A stretch of 63,736 nt of DNA, from the NCBI GenBank assembly GCA_013538805.1, contig JABXGR010000008.1, forward strand, positions 1 to 63,736. Direction: 5' to 3'. A program made the translations under genes and the position numbers. The notes below the pieces were generated by a model, which had not been told where the DNA came from, made no database searches, and was given only the letters and a program-made list of their open reading frames with translations. Positions 42,539 through 51,660 of the stretch are shown here, in pieces. This DNA comes from Candidatus Nitrosocaldus schleperae. GTDB taxonomy: Archaea; Thermoproteota; Nitrososphaeria; Nitrososphaerales; Nitrosocaldaceae. Positions within the stretch are counted from its first letter, which is position 1; each line of letters opens with the position of its first letter.

Positions 42539-43483
42539 ATGATTAGGGCTGATAAGCATATGAAGAAAGGGAATAGAGATGCAAAACCTCTTTTTTCAGG
42601 GAAGAATAACGATAATCTAATAGATATTATGGTAAAATATTTGCTATTATCAGCAGCGTTGTTCACCATTCTCGCAATAATAATAATAGTGTACTCTCTA
42701 GCATCTGAATCATTCAACTTCTTCCTTCACATCCCTGCCCATGAGTTCCTCTTTGGTACAAGATGGGCAGCATTCTTCGATGACAAGTCATTTGGTGTAC
42801 TACCACTGCTTGCAGGTACAATGCTAACAACAGCAATAGCACTCTCACTTGCTATACCAGTTGGGATAGGCTCAGCAGTATTCCTAAGCGAGTATGCATC
42901 CTCATCACTAAGGCGTATAGTGAAGCCCGTACTTGAGATACTTGCTGGTATACCAACTGTTGTGTATGGTTACTTTGCACTATATTTCATAACACCAAAC
43001 CTACAGTACTTCATACCAGACCTCTACACGTACAATGCTCTGGCAGCAGGTATTGCTATGGGTGTTATGATAATACCAACTATAGCATCCCTAAGCGAGG
43101 ATGCGTTCTATGCTGTACCTCAGAGCCTAAAGGCTGCTGGATATGCTCTAGGTGCAAGGAAGAGCACTGTTGTGATGAGGATAGTCATACCATACACATT
43201 ATCAGCCATAGTAGCAATAATAATACTTGGTATGGGTAGAGCAATAGGTGAGACTATGATAGTGACTATAGCAGCAGGGCTTAAACCAACACTAACCCTA
43301 AACCCATTTGAGAGTGTTATGACGATGACATCTGCGATAGCACAGGCAGCAACTGGGGATGCACCTAGAGGAACGATAGAGTACACATCGCTCTTCGCCA
43401 TTGCACTCTACCTCTTCGCAATAGTTGCCATACTCAACCTGATCTCAAGTTACATAAAGAGGAGGTGGGAGATAAGGGTATGA
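42539..43483 (+). CDS. pstC: Phosphate ABC transporter permease PstC
   Basis: 314 aa with six transmembrane helices and the EAA-like loop 'ALGARKSTVVMRIVIPYTLSAI'. 'GTRWAAFFDDKSFGVLPLLAGTM' and 'EILAGIPTVVYGYFAL' are characteristic of PstC. Its TGA overlaps the ATG of pstA (ATGA), so translation is coupled. The N-terminal 25 residues are basic and probably cytoplasmic. Confidence 0.96.
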   Translation: MIRADKHMKKGNRDAKPLFSGKNNDNLIDIMVKYLLLSAALFTILAIIIIVYSLASESFNFFLHIPAHEFLFGTRWAAFFDDKSFGVLPLLAGTMLTTAIALSLAIPVGIGSAVFLSEYASSSLRRIVKPVLEILAGIPTVVYGYFALYFITPNLQYFIPDLYTYNALAAGIAMGVMIIPTIASLSEDAFYAVPQSLKAAGYALGARKSTVVMRIVIPYTLSAIVAIIILGMGRAIGETMIVTIAAGLKPTLTLNPFESVMTMTSAIAQAATGDAPRGTIEYTSLFAIALYLFAIVAILNLISSYIKRRWEIRV

Positions 43484-44418
43484 GTACAAAAGATAAGGAT
43501 AGTAATAGTAGTAGAGGAGGTGTACAGGTAATTGAAGGAAGTGTTGAGAAGGACAAGATAAGGAGGAAGAGCAGATACGCAATAATCTCAGAGTATGGTC
43601 TTCAGATCTATCTGCTGATAGCAGTATGCATAAGTGTTATGGTGCTTACGGTTCTGCTCGTTAATGTTGTACTGAATGGTGTAGAGAGATTAAGCCCTAA
43701 CCTACTCTTTAACTATGCATCAAGCAATATTGATGAGGCTGGGATGAGGGCAGCCATACTTGGCTCGCTATATACAGTATCACTTGCAATAGCTATAGCA
43801 CTACCATTAGGAATAGCAACTGGCCTGTACCTAAATGAGTATGGGCGAGATAATGTTGTAAGCAAGGTGGTATACACAACACTAACAAACCTTGCTGGTG
43901 TACCATCTGTTATCTTTGGGCTGGTTGCTCTAAGCTTCCTATCCTACACCCTAGGTTTAGGTAGGTCCATAATAGTTGGTTCTATAGCATTAGCATTCTT
44001 GGTGCTACCTCTTATAACCGTAACCACCATAGAGAGTGCTAGGATGGTACCATCAACTCATAGGCTTGCTGCATATGCTCTAGGCGCAAGGAAGTACCAA
44101 GTTGTATTCAAGGTTGTCCTGCCCCAGATAATTCCTACAGCATTAACAAGTTCCATACTTGCCTTATCTAGAGCAATGGGAGAGGCTGCTCCCATACTAG
44201 TTATAAGTGGGTTGATCTTTGTACGTAGAGATCCCTTATCCATATTCGATGAGTTCACAGTCATGCCACTCCAGATATACAACTGGGTTAGTAGACCACA
44301 GCAGGCATTCATAGAGTTGTCTGCTGCTGGCATAATAGTACTACTTCTCATCCTTTTAACACTGAACGTTATAGCAATATACTTGAGGAATAGACTCCAG
44401 AGGAGGATTGTAGAGTAG
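43480..44418 (+). CDS. pstA: Phosphate ABC transporter permease PstA
   Basis: 312 aa, six transmembrane helices, with 'GIRT'-like early region replaced by 'GMRAAILGSLYTVSLAIAI', 'TLTNLAGVPSVIFGLVAL' and the EAA loop 'ALGARKYQVVFKVVLPQII'. It pairs with PstC as the phosphate channel. The start ATG overlaps the pstC stop by 4 bp (ATGA). The first 35 residues are Ser/Asp/Lys-rich and not conserved in the family. Confidence 0.96.
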   Translation: MSTKDKDSNSSRGGVQVIEGSVEKDKIRRKSRYAIISEYGLQIYLLIAVCISVMVLTVLLVNVVLNGVERLSPNLLFNYASSNIDEAGMRAAILGSLYTVSLAIAIALPLGIATGLYLNEYGRDNVVSKVVYTTLTNLAGVPSVIFGLVALSFLSYTLGLGRSIIVGSIALAFLVLPLITVTTIESARMVPSTHRLAAYALGARKYQVVFKVVLPQIIPTALTSSILALSRAMGEAAPILVISGLIFVRRDPLSIFDEFTVMPLQIYNWVSRPQQAFIELSAAGIIVLLLILLTLNVIAIYLRNRLQRRIVE

Positions 44419-44496
44419 GTAGAAGTATTGAGAGGAGAGGTTAGGATGTAATCAATGATGTAAAGACGTAAATACTATTCAAGTATATAATATATT

Positions 44497-44813
44497 GGTA
44501 GTAGGGAGGGTCGGGGTGCTAGCCGTGCCCCATACCCGAAACCGGCTAGATGCGGGGACCAGTAACCGTTGGGTAAATCCATGGGGTATGGATACCCGCT
44601 TACCCTGCTGGTATGAACCCACGCCACGATGGGTGGTCATAGATGGGCTCCCTGTCCGAAGGGATAGGGGTACCATCTTATCACCGAACCGGGTGAGGTC
44701 CGGGAGGGAGCAACCCTAAGGTGAGATGGCCACGCTGTCGTGTCTACGTGGGGGATCTGGCTGGGTCTGAGATGGGGTCCATGCTCCATGGTGGAACCAA
44801 CGGGGCTACTACC
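44497..44813 (+). ncRNA. SRP RNA (archaeal 7S RNA)
   Basis: GC-rich RNA gene in AT-rich surroundings. The ends pair (GGTAGTAG at 44497-44504 with CTACTACC at 44806-44813), as in helix 1/5 closure. At 44691-44716, GGTGAGGTCC, a GGGA tetraloop and GGGAGCAACC form helix 8 of the S domain with the conserved SRP54-binding internal loop. The RNA is about 317 nt, as in other archaea, and serves membrane targeting with SRP19 and SRP54. A TATA-like TAAATACTA at 44469-44477 sets the 5' end; a T-rich stretch follows the 3' end. A protein frame across it (44495-44719) is spurious. Confidence 0.93.
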
Positions 44814-44902
44814 ATCCTCCTTCTTATTATATTATTATATACTTATTATCTAGTATGCCTTACACACATTACATTTTTATACTTTTAACATGTAATAATG
44901 TT

Positions 44903-45226
44903 ATGAGTAGTGATGAGAAGAGTGAGAAATTAAGTCTAAGCGACCATCTAGCAAGAGTATCGGAACCAGTGAGGAACATGCTCATGGACATAAGGGACTA
45001 TGTACTCTCCCTGCCAAGTGTTATAGAGGATATTAGACCCCATAGGATAGTCTATTCTAAAGGGTTCAATATGCGGATATTCATGGATATAGAGCCTGCC
45101 ATGAATATGTTAGCAGTGAATATAAGGACGGAGCCTAGGGCACCACCATCAAGGATACTCCTACGTTCCATAAACCAATTGCAGGATCTCTATGGTATGA
45201 TAAGGAAGGCTTACGAATACGCATGA
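44903..45226 (+). CDS. DUF5655-like small protein
   Basis: 107 aa. 'DIRDYVLSLPSVIEDIRPHRIVYSKGFNMRIFMDIEPAMNMLAVNIR' has the strand-turn-strand layout of DUF5655-type domains (a fold related to nucleases or transport-linked proteins of unknown role). The ATG at 44903 lies 20-25 nt after TTTTTATAC (about 44874-44882), suggesting a leaderless mRNA. Function unknown. Confidence 0.6.
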   Translation: MSSDEKSEKLSLSDHLARVSEPVRNMLMDIRDYVLSLPSVIEDIRPHRIVYSKGFNMRIFMDIEPAMNMLAVNIRTEPRAPPSRILLRSINQLQDLYGMIRKAYEYA

Positions 45227-45296
45227 ATAACTTTCATTTTTATTGTTGTGTTAATAACACTATACATGTAAGATTTTACCCTGTTTATGTTCCCTG

Positions 45297-45581
45297 CTAG
45301 TATAATATCTCAAATGAGTTGAACTCACCCCTATACTCTTCATACGCAACATCAACATCATCCACCCTTGCACCACTCGGCCCTATATGGCACCACTCTA
45401 TCACCTGGTGCACAGCATCCTCATCCCCCTCTAATACAGCCTCTACCCTACCATCCTTAAGGTTCCTAACCCAGCCATGAACATTGTACTTCCTAGCAAT
45501 GTTTCGCATATTCTGCCTAAAGTACACTCCCTGCACCTTCCCCTTCACGTACACATGAGCCCTTATCTTCTTCAAACTCAA
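45297..45581 (-). CDS. acyP: Acylphosphatase
   Basis: 94 aa, the standard acylphosphatase size. It hydrolyses acyl phosphates such as 1,3-bisphosphoglycerate or carbamoyl phosphate. 'VKGKVQGVYFRQNMRNIARK' holds the catalytic Arg, and 'VHGWVRNLKDGRVEAVLEGD' the catalytic Asn. Single-copy and monocistronic. Confidence 0.96.
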   Translation of the reverse strand: MSLKKIRAHVYVKGKVQGVYFRQNMRNIARKYNVHGWVRNLKDGRVEAVLEGDEDAVHQVIEWCHIGPSGARVDDVDVAYEEYRGEFNSFEILY

Positions 45582-45687
45582 ACCAGTTTATAGTAATGGT
45601 AAAATTATATATAAATTGCTGAAGTATACCTAGATGCTTCTTGCTATCCATGCCCATAGTAAAAATAAAAATAATGAAACGATTAGT

Positions 45688-47046
45688 TTATTCTATTAGT
45701 ATATCGCCGCCTTCTTCCAGGAAGAGGTGCTCTATTGTTGTTGGCTTCCTTACAAGCATCAGCCTACCATCGCTCATCTTCATCAGTATAGGAGGTTTGG
45801 TCTGACAGTGGAAGGGCATGTTAAAGACTATGGAGTATGCACCAACATTGTAGAATATTATGTACTTGTTCTCCTTGGCACCATCAAGCCTTGATGCCTT
45901 TGAGATTGGGAATATATCGTAGGTATCGCATAACCTGCCTACAAGATGTGTCCTTGTATGTGTGTAATTACCATCGTGATGATCGTTGCTACAACTGCAG
46001 TTCTTTGCATCGTACTTGCTGTTATCACCATTATTGTAATAACTACCCTTGTTTTTATCACCGCTGCTTGGGAATACCTCCTGTGGGTATTCTTGCTTGA
46101 GGAGTGCAGCATCAAGCAGTATATGGTAGCCAGAATCAATGATAAGGAACCTATCGTTAGTATACTCCTTTGTATTGACTATCCTAGATACAAGGATGGT
46201 TGACTCTGCCGTTAGATACCTCCCACTCTCTATAACAAGTGTGAAGTTGGTGTTATGGTTATCTGCTATTCTATTCAGTCTATCAACGATGCCTGATGCC
46301 ATCTCTGCTGGTGTTGGTACATACTCTCCATAACTTACAGGTGTGCCTCCACCTATGTCTATTGTATTGAATGTGAAGTTAGGATACATCTTCCTCATAC
46401 TTGCTATGAATGTATCTAGCCTATCAAGTGCATGTATAAAGCATGTATAGTCAGTTATCTGCGAACCTAGATGGAAGTGGAAGCCCTCAAACTCAAGCAC
46501 TCTATCCTCCATGATCCTCTTTATCATCTTGGTTGCACTATCTCTAGCGTTTGTATTGAATGGTACACCAAACTTGCCATGCCTATATGATGCCTTGACC
46601 TCAGCCTTCACAGCAATCTCTGGGTTTATCCTTATCATAGTCTTTGGTCTAACGCCAAGTCTATTAGCAGCATTGATCAGGTTAAGCAAGCCATTGTAAG
46701 AACTTACAACGACTCTTCCAACCCCAGCCTTCAATACTTTTAGGTACTCATCCTCCTCCTCAGCAACACTAGTGTATATTACAGCACTTGTATCCCCTCC
46801 ACACCTTGTATAGAAGTACAACTCGCCTAGAGAGGTTAGATCAAACATTATACCATCCTTTATGAATGCTCTTATCACAGATGGGTTGAAGTTGGCCTTA
46901 ATAGAGTATGCTACCTGCCTCTTGCCATTGAAGCCCTTGTAAGCATCCAGAAGCTCCCTAACCTTCCTGTGTAATGTCTCTTCATCTATTATGTAGAGAG
47001 GAGTACCGAACTTCTCTATTGCTTCATGCAACTCATCATCGCTCAT
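45688..47046 (-). CDS. lysA: LysA-like PLP decarboxylase (diaminopimelate decarboxylase family)
   Basis: 452-aa group IV PLP decarboxylase with an alanine-racemase barrel: 'VAYSIKANFNPSVI' (PLP lysine), 'FHFHLGSQI', 'DIGGGTPVSYGEY', and the C-terminal 'GRLCDTYDIF' carrying the substrate-binding Cys/Asp. The family removes CO2 from meso-DAP to make lysine or acts on polyamine precursors. The usual EPGR reads 'ESGRYLTAES', and a Lys/Asn/Asp/His-rich insertion of about 40 residues (about 325-365) interrupts the C-terminal domain. ATG 47046 is chosen; TTG 47130 is the first alternative. Lysine synthesis is plausible but not certain. Confidence 0.8.
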   Translation of the reverse strand: MSDDELHEAIEKFGTPLYIIDEETLHRKVRELLDAYKGFNGKRQVAYSIKANFNPSVIRAFIKDGIMFDLTSLGELYFYTRCGGDTSAVIYTSVAEEEDEYLKVLKAGVGRVVVSSYNGLLNLINAANRLGVRPKTMIRINPEIAVKAEVKASYRHGKFGVPFNTNARDSATKMIKRIMEDRVLEFEGFHFHLGSQITDYTCFIHALDRLDTFIASMRKMYPNFTFNTIDIGGGTPVSYGEYVPTPAEMASGIVDRLNRIADNHNTNFTLVIESGRYLTAESTILVSRIVNTKEYTNDRFLIIDSGYHILLDAALLKQEYPQEVFPSSGDKNKGSYYNNGDNSKYDAKNCSCSNDHHDGNYTHTRTHLVGRLCDTYDIFPISKASRLDGAKENKYIIFYNVGAYSIVFNMPFHCQTKPPILMKMSDGRLMLVRKPTTIEHLFLEEGGDILIE

Positions 47047-47192
47047 GAATCTGTTTAGGTTCAGGTTTATCTCCTGCACCAATTGCAACTTGCTCTTATG
47101 CTCCCCCAACTCTTTGTTACTATACTCCAACTCTATTTATTTAAAAACATTTCTTTACTATAATCTCATAACTAACATTTTTAACAACATCT

Positions 47193-47918
47193 TCATGCCT
47201 CCCGCTTTACCCTTCCTCTCCCAGTCTTCCTTGGCGCTATATGCCCTACCTTCCTGCCAGGGGGTGCATCCCTTGCTACTGAGGTCTGCTTCCCAGGATG
47301 CTGATGCCTTCCTCCACCATGTGGATGGAATGGTGCTGCCATTGCCACACCTCTAACTATGGGCCACTTCTTGCTCCTTGCCCTCATAGCATACCACTTA
47401 GCCCCAGCCTTAAGGAATGGCTTCTCTAGCCTCCCTCCTCCTGCTATGCTCCCTATCATGCCTCTACACTTTGCATCTAAGGTTATGAATCTGCCAGATG
47501 GCATCCTTAGCGTTACAGTACTGCCAGAGTGTGAGAATACTATTGCTGAAGAGCCAGCGCTCCTTACAAGTTTACCACCATCGCCAAGATTCCTCTCTAC
47601 AAGGCATACGGTTGTACCATCTGGTATCTCACCAAGGCTCTTAACTGTAAGGGGTTGAGGCTTAGAGTTGAAGTGTATCTTTGCACCAACATACATGCCT
47701 TGAAGGGCAGGGATGTAGCAATATCTACCATCATCAAGCCTTATCCTTGCAAGTGGTGCTGCTCTACCAGTCTCATGCACTATATCAACAACCTCGCCAA
47801 CATGCTCCTCACCATCTGGATAGAATGGGTAGCCTACTGGGGCTATCTTTCCTATGCTATTTGCTTGGAACTGCTTCCCTCCCTTACCTCTCCTCTGTAC
47901 AAGTATCCTCTTACCCAT
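47193..47918 (-). CDS. rpl2: Ribosomal protein L2
   Basis: 241 aa. 'GKIAPVGYPFYPDGEEHVGEVV', 'GTTVCLVERNLGDGGKLVRSAG', 'VAMAAPFHPHGGGRHQHPGKQT' and the basic tail 'HIAPRKTGRGRVKREA' are textbook L2 (large-subunit protein near the peptidyl-transferase centre, with the conserved His in GGGRHQH). Neither neighbour is a ribosomal protein gene: LysA-like follows and cdc48 diverges, so it lies outside the S10 cluster. Confidence 0.97.
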   Translation of the reverse strand: MGKRILVQRRGKGGKQFQANSIGKIAPVGYPFYPDGEEHVGEVVDIVHETGRAAPLARIRLDDGRYCYIPALQGMYVGAKIHFNSKPQPLTVKSLGEIPDGTTVCLVERNLGDGGKLVRSAGSSAIVFSHSGSTVTLRMPSGRFITLDAKCRGMIGSIAGGGRLEKPFLKAGAKWYAMRARSKKWPIVRGVAMAAPFHPHGGGRHQHPGKQTSVARDAPPGRKVGHIAPRKTGRGRVKREA

Positions 47919-48017
47919 GCCTCTCTTTCTCTATCATCTTACCCATGCTATATGTATGTTTGCATGCTGCCATCATAAAGTATAAAGATATAAGGAGATA
48001 GGTAGATAAGTAATAGC

Positions 48018-50189
48018 ATGAGTCAGAAGGTATTCACTCTGAAGGTGCTCGAAGCGTACACTAGGGATGTGGGGAGAGGGGTTGCAAGGATAGATTATGA
48101 GTCTATGGATTCACTTGGTGCATCAACTGGCGATATAGTTGAGATAAAGGGTAAGAGGAGGACAGTTGCAAAGTGCCTTCCCCTGTACCCTTCAGATGAG
48201 GGTAAGGGCATAATAAGGATAGATGGGCTTGTAAGGAACAATGCAGGTGTTGCCATAGGCGATACTGTTATAGTTAGGAAGATAAAGGCATCCCCAGCAG
48301 AGAAGGTGATAGTTGCTCCATTGGAGGCTATACCACCAATAGATGAGCGCTACCTTGCTGATGCACTTGAGAGCATGCCATTGGTCAAGGGTGATAATGT
48401 TATGGTACCATACTTTGGTGGAAGGTTAACCTTCCAGGTAGTTGCTGTTAACCCTGCAAATGTTGAGGCAGTTATAGTTACGCAGAAGACTGTATTCCAT
48501 ATAGCAGAGAAGGGAGAGACGATAAGAGGTGTTCCAAAGGTAACCTACGAGGATATTGGAGGGTTGAAGGAGGAGATACAGAAGGTTAGGGAGATGATAG
48601 AGTTGCCATTAAGGCATCCAGAGATATTCGAGAAGTTGGGCATAGAGGCACCAAAGGGTATACTGCTCTACGGTCCCCCTGGTACTGGTAAGACCCTGCT
48701 TGCAAAGGCAGTTGCAAATGAGAGCAATGCCCACTTCATAAGCATCTCAGGGCCTGAGATAATGAGCAAGTTCTATGGTGAGTCTGAGGCAAGGCTTAGA
48801 GAGATATTCAAGGAGGCAAGGGAGAAGGCTCCCAGCATAATCTTCATAGATGAGATAGACTCCATTGCTCCAAAGAGGGAGGAGGTAACTGGGGAGGTTG
48901 AGAGGAGGGTTGTTAGCCAGTTACTCTCACTCATGGATGGGTTGGAGTCTAGAGGCAAGGTTATAGTCATAGCAGCAACCAATAGGCCTAATGCAATAGA
49001 CCCAGCACTTAGAAGACCAGGAAGGTTTGATAGAGAGATAGAGATAAGGGTTCCAGACAAGAGGGCAAGGCTTGAGATACTGCAGATACATACAAGGAAC
49101 ATGCCACTTGCACCAGATGTCAACCTTGAGAAGATATCCAACATGACCCATGGCTTTGTAGGTGCAGATCTCGAGTATCTATGCAAAGAAGCAGCAATGA
49201 AGTGCTTAAGGAGGGTTCTTCCAGAACTCAACCTTGAGGAGGAGAAGATACCCCCAGAGGTTCTCAACAAGTTGATAGTTACAATGGATGACTTCATGGA
49301 GGCTTTGAAGGAGGTTACTCCATCAGCGATGAGGGAAGTGTACATAGAGACGCCAGATGTGAAGTGGAGCGATATAGGAGGGCTTGAGGATGTGAAGAGG
49401 CAACTTCAGGAGGCTGTAGAGTGGCCCCTCAAGTACCCAGATCTATACAAGAAGTTAGGGCATAACATGCCTAAAGGTATACTATTGCATGGACCATCTG
49501 GTACTGGCAAGACGATGCTTGCAAAGGCAGTTGCAACTGAGAGTGAAGCGAACTTCATAAGCGTTAGAGGTCCAGAACTGCTCAGCAAGTGGGTTGGTGA
49601 GAGTGAGAGAGGTGTTAGAGAAGTATTCAGGAGGGCAAGGCAGGCTGCTCCATGCGTAATCTTCTTCGATGAGATAGACTCACTTGCTCCAATAAGGGGT
49701 ATGGGAGGGGATAGCATGGTTACTGAGAGGGTTGTGAGCCAGTTACTTACTGAGATGGATGGGATACAATCATTGCAGGGTGTTGTAGTGCTTGCAGCAA
49801 CCAACAGGATAGATATGATGGATCCAGCACTCCTAAGACCAGGGAGGTTTGATAAGTTGGTGTATGTGCCTATGCCAGACAAGTATGCAAGGCATAAGAT
49901 ACTAGAGATACATGTCAAGAACAAGCCACTCGCACCAGATGTCAACCTTGAGAAGATAGCAGAGATGACTGAAGACTTTAGTGGTGCTGATGTTGCAGCA
50001 GTTGTAAATACAGCAGTATCACTTGTACTCCATGAGTACCTTGCAAAGTATCCAAACCCTGAGGAGGCAGCAAAGCACGTTGAGGAGGCTTACATACACC
50101 ATAGACACTTCGAGGAGGCTGTCAAGAAGGTCAGGCAGCAGAAGGAGGGCAAGCCAGGAGAGAAGGTTACAGTGCCCTATTATAGATAG
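48018..50189 (+). CDS. cdc48: Cdc48/VCP (VAT) AAA+ unfoldase
   Basis: 723 aa: an N-terminal double-psi barrel and beta-clam domain (1-180), AAA module D1 with Walker A GPPGTGKT at 219-226 and Walker B '[12 protein letters not shown]', and D2 with GPSGTGKT at 492-499 and '[12 protein letters not shown]'. SRH arginine fingers are present in both ('[10 protein letters not shown]', '[10 protein letters not shown]'). It unfolds proteins and feeds the 20S proteasome. The last residues PYYR fit a hydrophobic-Tyr-X docking tail. D2's P-loop has Ser where Pro is usual. Start ATG 48018, with RBS-like GATAGGTAG upstream. Confidence 0.97.
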   Translation: MSQKVFTLKVLEAYTRDVGRGVARIDYESMDSLGASTGDIVEIKGKRRTVAKCLPLYPSDEGKGIIRIDGLVRNNAGVAIGDTVIVRKIKASPAEKVIVAPLEAIPPIDERYLADALESMPLVKGDNVMVPYFGGRLTFQVVAVNPANVEAVIVTQKTVFHIAEKGETIRGVPKVTYEDIGGLKEEIQKVREMIELPLRHPEIFEKLGIEAPKGILLYGPPGTGKTLLAKAVANESNAHFISISGPEIMSKFYGESEARLREIFKEAREKAPSIIFIDEIDSIAPKREEVTGEVERRVVSQLLSLMDGLESRGKVIVIAATNRPNAIDPALRRPGRFDREIEIRVPDKRARLEILQIHTRNMPLAPDVNLEKISNMTHGFVGADLEYLCKEAAMKCLRRVLPELNLEEEKIPPEVLNKLIVTMDDFMEALKEVTPSAMREVYIETPDVKWSDIGGLEDVKRQLQEAVEWPLKYPDLYKKLGHNMPKGILLHGPSGTGKTMLAKAVATESEANFISVRGPELLSKWVGESERGVREVFRRARQAAPCVIFFDEIDSLAPIRGMGGDSMVTERVVSQLLTEMDGIQSLQGVVVLAATNRIDMMDPALLRPGRFDKLVYVPMPDKYARHKILEIHVKNKPLAPDVNLEKIAEMTEDFSGADVAAVVNTAVSLVLHEYLAKYPNPEEAAKHVEEAYIHHRHFEEAVKKVRQQKEGKPGEKVTVPYYR

Positions 50190-50326
50190 AGAGGATAGGA
50201 TGCAAACATCACACACACCTATTTTATGATATACAACTATACTCTCTAAACTGATCAGTGCGGTGTATGGTTGCTAGAGAATTGTTTGGTGAATGATTTT
50301 AATACTCCTACTACGGGTTATTGATC

Positions 50327-51628
50327 GTGTATAAGGGTAATGCATACAAGCTCCTAGAATCATGTAATGCAAAGGTAGGGGATAGGATAGTAGTCAAGAC
50401 TAGGGATAACGAGTATAGGGGCATACTTATGCCTAGATATGAACTTGCTGATGATATGCATCTTGTCATAAAGTTGAGGAATGGTTACAATGTAGGGATA
50501 AGCACAGATGAGATAGTTAGCATAATGCTGGAGGAGAGTACAAGTGATGAAGCAATCATCGTAGGGAAGGAAGGGGGGATGAGAGATCTTACAGTATCGG
50601 ATCATGAATATTATACAAGATTGGCTATGATAAGCACTGGTGGCACAATAGCAAGTAGGATAGACTACAGGACTGGAGGGGTTAAGGCAGCACTTACAGC
50701 AGAGGAACTATACAGCATAGTCCCAGAGTTGTCAAGCATAGCAATGATAGATACAGAGGTGCTCATGCAGGAGTATAGCGAGAACCTTACACCAAAGCAT
50801 TGGAGCATCATAGCAGAGAAGGTAGGGGAGAAGATGATGCAAGGGTATGATGGGGTTGTGATAGCACATGGTACAGATACAATGCATTATACATCATCAG
50901 CATTGAGCTTTGCACTCCAGAACCTTCCAGTGCCAGTAGTCCTAGTAGGGGCACAGAGATCATCTGATAGACCATCATCTGATGCAGCAACCAACCTTAT
51001 AGGCGCTTCACTCTTCGCTGCAAATGCAGATGCATCTGGTGTATTCATTGCAATGCATCATGGCATGAGTGATGATAGGATAGCAATACATATAGGCACA
51101 AGGGTTAGGAAGAACCATACAAGCAGTAGGGATGCATTCGAGTCTATAGATGTAGAGCCTGCAGCACTGGTTGATATAAATAGCAGTAGGATAGAGATGC
51201 TTCAGAATATCAGAGGTAGGGATAAGGGTAGAATGCCAATAGTTAAGGCTAGGTTCGATGAGCGTGTAGCATTGGTAAAGTTCTATCCAGGGTTTGATCC
51301 AAGCATAATAGAGCATCTTATAAGCAAGGGTTATAGGGGTTTGGTCATCGAGGGTACAGGGTTAGGTCATGTGAGTAAGAGATGCTTCAATGCTATAAGG
51401 GATGCTACAGCCTCTATGCTTGTATGTATGACATCACAGTGTATATGGGGCAGGTTGAGGATGACAGTGTATGATACTGGTAGAGATCTGTTGAGCATGG
51501 GGGTAGTTCCATTGGATATGCTTGCAGAGACAGCATTAACAAAGGTGATGTGGGTGCTAGCAAACTCTAGCAGCATAGATGAGGCAAGATCTATGCTGTT
51601 GAGCAATCTAGCAATGGAGTTCAAGTAA
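50327..51628 (+). CDS. gatD: Glu-tRNA(Gln) amidotransferase subunit D
   Basis: 433-aa archaeal GatD: an asparaginase-like subunit releasing ammonia from glutamine or asparagine. 'MISTGGTIASRIDYRTGGV' (catalytic Thr) and 'VIAHGTDTMHYTSSALSF' are the asparaginase signatures; an N-terminal domain of about 90 residues is typical of GatD. GTG 50327 is preferred (TTG 50321 is two codons earlier) since TTTTAATAC lies at 50297-50305. With GatE it converts Glu-tRNA(Gln) to Gln-tRNA(Gln), so no glutaminyl-tRNA synthetase is needed. gatE follows by 32 bp. Confidence 0.95.
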   Translation: MYKGNAYKLLESCNAKVGDRIVVKTRDNEYRGILMPRYELADDMHLVIKLRNGYNVGISTDEIVSIMLEESTSDEAIIVGKEGGMRDLTVSDHEYYTRLAMISTGGTIASRIDYRTGGVKAALTAEELYSIVPELSSIAMIDTEVLMQEYSENLTPKHWSIIAEKVGEKMMQGYDGVVIAHGTDTMHYTSSALSFALQNLPVPVVLVGAQRSSDRPSSDAATNLIGASLFAANADASGVFIAMHHGMSDDRIAIHIGTRVRKNHTSSRDAFESIDVEPAALVDINSSRIEMLQNIRGRDKGRMPIVKARFDERVALVKFYPGFDPSIIEHLISKGYRGLVIEGTGLGHVSKRCFNAIRDATASMLVCMTSQCIWGRLRMTVYDTGRDLLSMGVVPLDMLAETALTKVMWVLANSSSIDEARSMLLSNLAMEFK

Positions 51629-51660
51629 GGATTAAATTTATAGATGGAGAGAGTCGCAAT

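Noticed and set aside
44495-44719. 74-codon plus-strand ORF
   Set aside because: Lies inside the SRP RNA gene.
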